A DNA stretch of 64,000 bases from Actinokineospora globicatena (GTDB lineage Bacteria > Actinomycetota > Actinomycetes > Mycobacteriales > Pseudonocardiaceae): positions 186,001-250,000 of the forward strand of contig NZ_JAMTCR010000006.1 in assembly GCF_024171945.1 (NCBI RefSeq), given 5' to 3'. Position 1 is the first letter of the stretch. Every line of letters begins with the position of its first letter. Under the pieces are notes generated by a model. That model had not been told where the DNA came from. It made no database searches and saw only the letters and a program-made list of their open reading frames with translations. This document shows, in pieces, positions 58,216 through 64,000 of the stretch. Made by a program: the position numbers and the translations under genes.

Positions 58216-60753
58216 ATGCTTTCTCTGTCGTGGAACACAATGCGCACCAGGCTCAGCGGGTTCGTCGGAGCCTTCCTCGCGGTCCTCTGCGGTACGGCCA
58301 TCGTCGCGGCCTGCGGCGTGTTGATCGAGTCGGGCCTGCGCGCCGGGGTCCCACCCCAGCGCTACGCGGCCGCCGCGGTCGTGGTCGGCGGACCCCAGTC
58401 CGTGCGACCCGAGGGCGTCGACATCCTGGGCGGCCTCCCCGCCGCCGAGCAACCGACCATCGACGCCGGACTGGCCACCCGGGTCGCGGCCGTACCCGGC
58501 GTGCGCGCGGCGATCAACGAGGTCGACTTCCCCGCCACCCTGATCACGGAAAGCGGTCCCACCAAGCCCCAAGCGCGAGCACACAATTGGTCTGCCGCCG
58601 CCCTCGCGCCCTTCACGTTGACGGCAGGCGAGGCGCCCAACGGTCCAGACCAGGTAGTCCTAGACGCCGACCTAGCAGCGAAGGCGGGTGCTGCGCCCGG
58701 CCACCAGATCCAGATCGAGACCCCGTCCAGCACACGCGAGTACCGGGTCGTCGGCGTGGTGTCGGCCCCCGGCGTGACCAGGCAATCAGCGCTGTACTTC
58801 ACCGACGACCAGGCGACCGCGCTCTACGGCCGACCCGGCCAGGTACACGCCATCGGCGTCCTGGCCGACGACAGCACCCAGGCCGACGACCTGGCTGAAC
58901 GGGTCGAGCAGGCCCTCAAGGACGACCACGTCGAGGTGACCACCGGCACCGACCGCAGCACCGTGGAGTTCAGCGACGTCAGCCAGGCCCGCGCCGTGCT
59001 CATGGCGATCGCCGGGTCGTTCGGTGGCGTTGCCTTGCTGGTGATGGTCTTCGTCGTGAGCAGCACGTTAGCGCTATCGGTGACCCAACGACGCCGAGAG
59101 TTCGCGCTCCTACGAGCCATCGCGGCCACACCAAGACAGATCCGCGCGCTAATCGGCGCCGAGACCCTGTTGGTGTCGGGTGTCGCGGCAGCACTAGGCG
59201 GCCTCGGTGGGTTTCTCGTCGCAGGTTGGCTAAGAGACGCGTTCGCCGAGATCGGGATCGTGCCGTCGGACTTCGAGCTGGCTCTAGGACCGATTCCCGT
59301 CGTGGCGGCGTTGTTGCTAGGTGTCGGTGCGGCCAGGTTCGCCGCTTACGTTGCCGGGCGCGGACCGTCGAAGATCTCGCCTGTTGAGGCGCTCAGCGAG
59401 GCCGTCATCGAACGGCGTGGCCTCGGTCGGGTCCGCACGACGGCCGGGTTCGTGGTCACCGCGGCGGGATTCGGCGTGGCGACCCTCCCGCTGTTCCTGG
59501 ACACGCCACTCGTCGCCGCGTTCAGCGCGATGGCCGCGCTGGTGATCGTCATCGGCGTCGGCCTGCTCGGCCCGACCCTCGTCGGCGCGGCGATCCGGCT
59601 CGTGACCGGTCCGCTCAGCCGGATCGCCCCGGTCGGTGGCTACCTCGCGGCGGCCAACAGCCGGGCCAACACCCGCAGGCTGGCGGCGGCGATCACCCCG
59701 GTCATGCTCGCGGTCGGCTTCGCGGTCGCGCAGGTCTTCAGCCAGACCACCCACGCCGACGCGGTGCGGCAGCAGACGTCGGCGGGCACGCTGGCCGACC
59801 ACGTGATCGTCAGCCAGAGCGGCGGCCTGCCCCCGGCCGTGGCGGACGCGGCGCGCCAGGTCCCCGGTGTCGCGTCGGCGTCGTCGGTGGTGCGCACGCA
59901 GGTGTTCACCACGACGACAATGGGTGACAAGGTGGACCTGGAACAGGGCTCCGCGCTCGGGCTGGACGGCGACCAGGTGCGCGGCAACCTCGACCTGGGG
60001 ACGGTCACCGGCGATCTCGCCGCGTTGACCGGGGACACGGTCGCGTTGAGCGAGAACCAGGCGGACTGGATGGACAAGCAGATCGGCGACCCCGTCCCGC
60101 TGCACTTCGGCGACGGCCGGGTCGGGTCACCCCGCCTGGTGGCGACTTACACCCACAACCTGGCGTTCGGTGACTTCGTGTTCCCCGCCGCCCTCGCCCG
60201 CGCGCACACCACGGACGCCGTCGACAGTTCGGTGCTGGTGCGGCTGGAGCCGGACGCGGACCCGACCGTGGTGACGGTCGCCCTGCGCGCGCTGAGCCCC
60301 ACCGTGACCGTCGGTGACCGTGGTGCGCTGAAGGCCGCGGACACGACTGCCCAGGAGCAGGGGTTCTGGGTCAACCTCGTCGCTTTCGGCGTCATCCTCG
60401 GCTACATCGTGATCGCGGTCGGCAACACGCTCGTGATGACCACCGCCCAGCGCGGCCGCGAGTTCGCCATGATGCGGATGGTCGGCACCACGCGCAGGCA
60501 GGTCCGCCGGATGATGTGGCTCGAGGCAGGCCTGACCGGCGGCATCGCGGCCGTCATCGGCACGCTCATCCCGGCGGTGCCGCTCGTGCTGCTCGGCATC
60601 GGCCTCGCGGGCGACCCGATCCCGTCCGGCCCGTTCCCCGCGTACCTGGCCATCGTCGCGGGCGCCGTGCTGCTGGCCCTGGTGGCGACCGTGATCCCCA
60701 CCCGGCTGGCGCTGCGCGTCGGCCCGGTGACCGCGATCAACCTGCGGGACTGA
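58216..60753 (+). CDS. FtsX-like permease, full-length two-lobe type
   Basis: Permease of about 845 aa with the duplicated FtsX arrangement: one N-terminal helix (FVGAFLAVLCGTAIVAAC), a large extracellular domain to about residue 250, three helices near 265-390 with FALLRAIAATPRQIR, further helices near 410-460, a second extracellular domain and a final FtsX domain with FAMMRMVGTTRRQVRRM. GGGGAG stands 8 nt before ATG 58216; GTG at 58210 would overlap the ATPase gene as GTGA. Together with the ATPase it forms an exporter of the MacB type for an unknown peptide or drug. Confidence 0.93.
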   Translation: MLSLSWNTMRTRLSGFVGAFLAVLCGTAIVAACGVLIESGLRAGVPPQRYAAAAVVVGGPQSVRPEGVDILGGLPAAEQPTIDAGLATRVAAVPGVRAAINEVDFPATLITESGPTKPQARAHNWSAAALAPFTLTAGEAPNGPDQVVLDADLAAKAGAAPGHQIQIETPSSTREYRVVGVVSAPGVTRQSALYFTDDQATALYGRPGQVHAIGVLADDSTQADDLAERVEQALKDDHVEVTTGTDRSTVEFSDVSQARAVLMAIAGSFGGVALLVMVFVVSSTLALSVTQRRREFALLRAIAATPRQIRALIGAETLLVSGVAAALGGLGGFLVAGWLRDAFAEIGIVPSDFELALGPIPVVAALLLGVGAARFAAYVAGRGPSKISPVEALSEAVIERRGLGRVRTTAGFVVTAAGFGVATLPLFLDTPLVAAFSAMAALVIVIGVGLLGPTLVGAAIRLVTGPLSRIAPVGGYLAAANSRANTRRLAAAITPVMLAVGFAVAQVFSQTTHADAVRQQTSAGTLADHVIVSQSGGLPPAVADAARQVPGVASASSVVRTQVFTTTTMGDKVDLEQGSALGLDGDQVRGNLDLGTVTGDLAALTGDTVALSENQADWMDKQIGDPVPLHFGDGRVGSPRLVATYTHNLAFGDFVFPAALARAHTTDAVDSSVLVRLEPDADPTVVTVALRALSPTVTVGDRGALKAADTTAQEQGFWVNLVAFGVILGYIVIAVGNTLVMTTAQRGREFAMMRMVGTTRRQVRRMMWLEAGLTGGIAAVIGTLIPAVPLVLLGIGLAGDPIPSGPFPAYLAIVAGAVLLALVATVIPTRLALRVGPVTAINLRD

Positions 60754-60759
60754 CCCGCG

Positions 60760-60791
60760 CGCCCCCGTCCGGGTGTCGCCGGACGGGGGCG
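60760..60791 (+). terminator. terminator of the ABC operon
   Basis: 13-bp perfect stem (60760-60772 with 60779-60791) and 6-nt loop, 6 bp after the permease stop and 18 bp before the S4 gene. Confidence 0.7.
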
Positions 60792-60809
60792 ACCGGGCAT
60801 GATGGCGGG

Positions 60810-61169
60810 GTGGAGTCCGTCCGAGTGGACTGCTGGCTGTGGGCGGTCCGGCTGATGAAGACCCGCCCCGACGCCGCAGCGGCGTGCCGGGGTGGTCACG
60901 TGCGCGTCAACGACCGCCCCGCCAAAGCCTCCACGGTCCTCGTCCCCGGCGACGAGGTCCGCATCCGCACCGGCGGCACCACCCGCGTCGTCGAGGTCAC
61001 CAACACGATCCGCAAACGCGTCGGCGCGGCCGTGGCCGCCACCTGCCTCATCGACCGAACCCCCAAACCACCCCCCGAAACCCTCATCCCCGTCGCCCGC
61101 CGCGACCGAGGCACCGGCCGCCCCACCAAACGCGAACGCCGAGTCCTGGACCGCTTCCAACAGCAGTAA
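60810..61169 (+). CDS. S4 domain RNA-binding protein (HslR/Hsp15-like)
   Basis: RNA-binding protein of 119 aa. The S4 domain opens with RVDCWLWAVRLMKTR, continues with GGHVRVNDRPAKAS and VLVPGDEVRI, and the C-terminal tail is basic (PTKRERRVLDRF). The fold binds rRNA or tRNA; Hsp15 in Escherichia coli rescues stalled 50S subunits. GTG start 60810 is the only one that fits the frame; the ribosome-binding site is weak. Elements E5 and E6 follow downstream. Confidence 0.88.
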   Translation: MESVRVDCWLWAVRLMKTRPDAAAACRGGHVRVNDRPAKASTVLVPGDEVRIRTGGTTRVVEVTNTIRKRVGAAVAATCLIDRTPKPPPETLIPVARRDRGTGRPTKRERRVLDRFQQQ

Positions 61170-61190
61170 CCCCTTGGCCCGCGCTCCCCG

Positions 61191-61299
61191 CCAAGATCAA
61201 CCGAGCTGAGCAGCCCCCGATATACAGCCTATCGACCCGCCAGGTCACGGCTCGACGCTCAACTATGGCCCTGTGGACAACCAGATCCCTTGTGGACAG
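61191..61299 (-). promoter_or_regulatory. element E5: DnaA-box pair and -10, no gene downstream
   Basis: Read leftward: CTGTCCACA (61299-61291) and TTGTCCACA (61280-61272), 19 bp apart, TAGGCT (61231-61226), then TATCGGGGGCTGCTC and GATCTTGG (61198-61191). It fires into the 3' end of the S4 gene. Confidence 0.65.
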
Positions 61300-61562
61300 A
61301 GAGCCACGCCCCACCCTGCACGCCCACGCGGGGAAGGACTTTGGCGGGTCCAGAACACAAGCGCCGCCCATTCTGGGAGAGCAGAGCGTCCGGGCCCGCC
61401 CGCCCCGCGCCCGCCCAGCCCGCTCACCCGCAAAGGCGCCCCGGCCACCACCAAGCCCGACCGCCTTGCCACCCCACGCTCCACCAACCCCAGCGGCATG
61501 GCTATCCCACGCCCCACCAAGCCCCCGCGCCCCAGTCCAGCCCACCACCTGCGACTGGCAAA

Positions 61563-61706
61563 GACCCAACGACGTTGGCCCTAAAGCACCCGCCAACGTC
61601 GTCGGCCACGACACACCCGCCGACGACGTTGCCCGCCATCGCTCCCTCAAGTCGCTGGTGCCAGGCTGGCTCGATGGGGTGGACTTGTTTTGTGTGGGGG
61701 AGGACC
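61563..61706 (-). repeat. repeat R2, inverted partner of R1
   Basis: About 140 bp matching 48868-49003 in reverse, with few differences by eye, including the AACGTCGTCGG-type tandem core. The promoter-like element E6 is directly joined to it (61716), whereas at R1 about 220 bp with an inverted arm intervene. Confidence 0.75.
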
Positions 61707-61715
61707 ACCCGTAAG

Positions 61716-61803
61716 ACCCCCGAATACACAGCCTACCGAGGGGGCGCGCCGAGCAGGGAGGCTGAACGTCGAGCCTGTGGACAACTGAGGCCCATGTGGA
61801 CAA
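61716..61803 (-). promoter_or_regulatory. element E6: DnaA-box pair and -10, facing repeat R2
   Basis: Read leftward: TTGTCCACA at 61803-61795 and 61784-61776 (19 bp apart), TAGGCT at 61735-61730, then ATTCGGGGGTC. It runs straight into R2, so R2 may be transcribed. Confidence 0.65.
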
Positions 61804-61840
61804 CCCCACCCTGCGAAGCCGCTCACGCCTCCCGCTCCCA

Positions 61841-62203
61841 TCACCCCACCACCGACGCGTGTGCCGCTACCACCTTCCACCCCGACTCCCCCCGGATCCA
61901 CGTCCGCGTATACCTCATCCGAACCGCCAACGCCTGCCCCCCAACGGTTCCCTCCAGCACCCCCAAGAACCACGTCACCCCCGCATCCCCCACAGCAAGC
62001 ACCTGCAGGTCTTCCTCCTCCACCCGAGTCAACGCAAGATGCCCACCAGCGTGCGCAGCAAGGTCGTCCTGTTTCGTCAGGACCACACCGTCAGGCCCAG
62101 TGAAGCGGAGACCGTCGTCGAGGAGAACTTCGAGGGCGGCGGTGTCGGAGGTGAGTTGAGCGGCTTGGAGGCGGCGTTCAGCTGCGCGCAGGCTGTCGGT
62201 CAT
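61841..62203 (-). CDS. NTF2-like/DUF4440 protein
   Basis: Small protein of 120 aa with the cone-shaped NTF2-like fold: SLRAAERRLQAAQLTSDTAA, LLDDGLRFTGPDG and the closing RTWIRGESGWKVVAAHAS, as in DUF4440/SnoaL-like proteins. ATG at 62203. The family covers enzymes, ligand-binding proteins and immunity-like proteins, so no activity can be named. It lies between the repeat-rich region and the aldo/keto reductase on the same strand, 55 bp after that gene's stop. Confidence 0.88.
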   Translation of the reverse strand: MTDSLRAAERRLQAAQLTSDTAALEVLLDDGLRFTGPDGVVLTKQDDLAAHAGGHLALTRVEEEDLQVLAVGDAGVTWFLGVLEGTVGGQALAVRMRYTRTWIRGESGWKVVAAHASVVG

Positions 62204-62258
62204 AACACCACTATGGCGGCGGGGGCGGCGGGCGTGGGCCGTGTCCGCTGAGGGCGGA

Positions 62259-63269
62259 TCAGTCCCAGCCGGTTCCGTGGACGGCGTGGGGGTCGATGGC
62301 CGCGAGTTCGGCGTCGGTGAGCGGGGCGGTTTGGGCGGCGAGGACGTTCTGCTCCAGTTGGCCCACCGAGCTCGCGCCGATGATGACTGAGCTGACGCGG
62401 GTGTCGCGCAGGACCCAGGACAGGGCCAGTTGCGCCAGGGTCTGACCGCGTTCGGCGGCGATGTCCCGCAGTGCCTGGGCGCGCTGGAGGTAGACCGGGG
62501 TGATGTTGTCGGCGGAGAGGAAGACGCTGGTGGCGGCGCGGGCGTCGGGTGGGATGGTGCCGTCCAGGTAGCGGTCGGTCAGGAGTCCTTGCGCCAGCGG
62601 GGAGAACGCGACCATGCCGGTGCCGGACTCGGTCAGGACGTCGAGCAGGCCCTCCTCGGCCTCGCGCTCGAACATCGAGTACTCCTGTTGGTGGACAAGG
62701 AGTGGCACGCCGTGGGGGGCGAGTGCGGCCGCGGCGGCGCGGGTCTGTTCGGGGCTGTAGTTGGAGATCCCCGCGTACAGCGCCTTGCCCTGCTTGACCG
62801 CGCTGGCCAGCGCCCCCATCGTCTCGGCGATCGGGGTGTCGGGGTCGGGCCGGTGCGAGTAGAAGACGTCGACGTAGTCGGTGTTCAGCCTGCGCAGGCT
62901 GCGGTCCAATGAGGACAGCAGGTACTTGCGCGACCCCAGGTTCCCGTACGGCCCCGGCCAGCTCTCGTAGCCCGCCTTCGTGGAGATGACCAACTCGTCG
63001 CGGTACGGGCGGAAGCTGGTGTCCAACACCCGGCCGAACGTCGTCTCCGCCGAACCGAACTCGGGGCGGCCGTAGTTGTTGGCCAGGTCGAAGTGCGTCA
63101 CACCGAGGTCGAACGCCCGGTGCAGGATCGCCCGCTGCGTGTCGAACGCCCCACCGACCCCGAAGTTGTGCCACAACCCCAACGAGACGGCGGGCAGCAG
63201 CAGTCCACTGTGCCCACACCGCCGATAGGTCATCGAGCCATACCTGTCATCCGCGGCCTGGAACACCAC
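62259..63269 (-). CDS. aldo/keto reductase, YghZ/Gpr type
   Basis: NADPH-dependent reductase of 336 aa close to the YghZ/GpR group that reduces aldehydes such as methylglyoxal and L-glyceraldehyde 3-phosphate. Signature segments are VSLGLWHNFG, FDLGVTHFDLANNYGRP, the catalytic region STKAGYESWPGPYG with YLLSSLDRSL, and the C-terminal VIIGASSVGQLEQN. The N-terminus preceding MTYRRCGHSGL aligns with the YghZ start if translation begins at GTG 63269, which follows GGAGGGAG by 6 nt; ATG 63233 would lose this part. Divergent from the truncated gene at 63472. Confidence 0.93.
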   Translation of the reverse strand: MVFQAADDRYGSMTYRRCGHSGLLLPAVSLGLWHNFGVGGAFDTQRAILHRAFDLGVTHFDLANNYGRPEFGSAETTFGRVLDTSFRPYRDELVISTKAGYESWPGPYGNLGSRKYLLSSLDRSLRRLNTDYVDVFYSHRPDPDTPIAETMGALASAVKQGKALYAGISNYSPEQTRAAAAALAPHGVPLLVHQQEYSMFEREAEEGLLDVLTESGTGMVAFSPLAQGLLTDRYLDGTIPPDARAATSVFLSADNITPVYLQRAQALRDIAAERGQTLAQLALSWVLRDTRVSSVIIGASSVGQLEQNVLAAQTAPLTDAELAAIDPHAVHGTGWD

Positions 63270-63471
63270 GTGGAACTCCCTCCGCCCACGCCTCGGTGAC
63301 GCGGGCACCCCGGCCCCGCGTCGACCGCCGGATGGCAGCGACCCCGACCAGGCGCGCGAGCATAGCGACGCCCCGCCCCACCCGCGCCCCATTTTCCGAT
63401 CACCGACGGTAGCGCCGCGGTCGAGCAGGGCCAGGTGGAACGCGGACCGGCCGATGATCGACAGTGGTGGT

Positions 63472-64000
63472 GTGAGCGAGTCACGGACAGCACCGGTGAT
63501 CGACAACCTGAGTGAGTGGGAACAGGAGGTGGTCGACGCATCCCTGCGCGGCACGTGGGCCCAACCCGACATCACGATGGGGATCGAAGGCCTCGCGATC
63601 ACCCAGGACCCCGGCGTGCTGGTCCGCGCGGACCTGATCCGCGAACTGCTCCTCGGCCGCCGTGGGGACGTCGACCCGCGGGGACTGCGCATCCATGGGG
63701 TGCGGGTTGTGGGGCGACTGGATCTGGACCACATCTCCGCTGAGGTCGGACTTGCCCTCGTCGACTGCGTCCTCTCGGACGGACTCAGCTGCAACGCCGC
63801 ACAGTTCGGCTGGCTGAGCCTCGCAGGTAGCAGAGTCGCGGGTCTCCGCGCCCCGGGCTTGCGAACGAAGGGCAATCTCGTACTCGATGGCGCCACCGTG
63901 CGCGGCGAGCAGCGCGATGGCGCAGTGTCGCTGCGGGGTGCGGAGATCGGTGGCCAACTCGTGTTGGACCTCGCCACCGTCATCAACCGCACCGGCCCGG
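63472..64000 (+). CDS. truncated gene: pentapeptide/beta-helix-like protein (oxidoreductase-annotated family)
   Basis: The first 176 codons are visible and the gene runs off the right edge. After a short head (WEQEVVDASLRGTWAQ) come short repeats such as LRIHGVRVVGRLDLDHI, LVLDGATVRG and GAEIGGQLVLD, which suggest a right-handed beta-helix of the kind found in actinobacterial proteins annotated as oxidoreductases or membrane-associated proteins. GTG start 63472 lacks a strong ribosome-binding site. No function can be given. Confidence 0.75.
   Translation, partial: MSESRTAPVIDNLSEWEQEVVDASLRGTWAQPDITMGIEGLAITQDPGVLVRADLIRELLLGRRGDVDPRGLRIHGVRVVGRLDLDHISAEVGLALVDCVLSDGLSCNAAQFGWLSLAGSRVAGLRAPGLRTKGNLVLDGATVRGEQRDGAVSLRGAEIGGQLVLDLATVINRTGP

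Larger units (their letters stand above)
61170..61840. other. repeat-rich intergenic region (E5, E6, R2)
   Basis: 671 bp without a protein gene between the S4 gene and the leftward NTF2-like gene. E5 and E6 point left; R2 (61563-61706) is the inverted partner of R1 at 48868. Region 61330-61560 is plain high-GC DNA with biased poly-Pro/Arg frames in all directions and no gene signal. Confidence 0.7.

Noticed and set aside
7068..61803. DnaA-box clusters as a replication origin
   Set aside because: Each cluster has two or three boxes only, no AT-rich unwinding region, and no dnaA, dnaN or gyr genes are near.
1..64000. tRNA, rRNA, integrase or transposase genes
   Set aside because: None found on reading both strands and the translated frames.

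Overview
The window is a high-GC actinobacterial chromosome segment. GTG and TTG starts, LAL-type LuxR regulators, secreted proteases with P-domains, a type VII secretion-type substrate and an RsbW-like ATPase point to a filamentous actinomycete, probably Pseudonocardiaceae (inference). There are no rRNA or tRNA genes, no phage or transposase genes and no CRISPR array.

Layout. 1-7000: tail of a peptide/nickel-type ABC importer, a TetR/SDR pair, a secreted phytase-like protein, a DUF4230 lipoprotein-like protein and a LuxR-type regulator. 8047-18723: a likely natural-product locus. Its core is a close relative of SznF, the N-nitrosating di-iron/cupin enzyme of streptozotocin biosynthesis, with every metal ligand I recall for SznF at the same residue number. 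It follows a PRMT-like (SznE-type) arginine methyltransferase. A Rieske protein, an alpha/beta hydrolase and an ATP-grasp ligase follow, then a LysE exporter. Across a divergent spacer are a 2OG-Fe(II) oxygenase and an O6-alkylguanine-DNA methyltransferase, which would repair the damage an N-methyl-N-nitroso product causes; a second ATP-grasp/exporter pair follows. 19099-20920: biotin ECF transporter (EcfT, BioY, ATPase). 22556-29713: a candidate defence locus, with a SEFIR-NPCBM protein divergent from a four-gene coupled operon: TIR protein, KGGVGR-variant ATPase, small winged-helix-like protein and a 1046-residue double ATPase with a HerA/FtsK-type C-terminal half. 30700-35900: anti-sigma-like ATPase, orphan CHASE3 histidine kinase, ESX-type substrate, TetR/FAD-monooxygenase pair. 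35928-55417: an exoenzyme region with a large secreted metalloprotease, two trypsin-like proteases each followed by a LAL regulator, and secreted S15 and M28 peptidases sharing C-terminal modules. 55500-64000: DinB protein, MacB-like ABC transporter, S4 RNA-binding protein, NTF2-like protein, aldo/keto reductase and a truncated repeat protein.

Between genes there is a recurrent, apparently undescribed element in nine copies. Two DnaA-box-like 9-mers (TTGTCCACA or close variants) start 19 bp apart, and a -10-like hexamer follows 38-41 bp later. All but one copy fire into space without a gene. Two copies (7068-7196 and 31453-31581) continue into a conserved region of about 110 nt that looks like a small RNA. 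A second repeat with a 27-bp tandem core and inverted arms occurs at 48757-49020 and 61563-61706.
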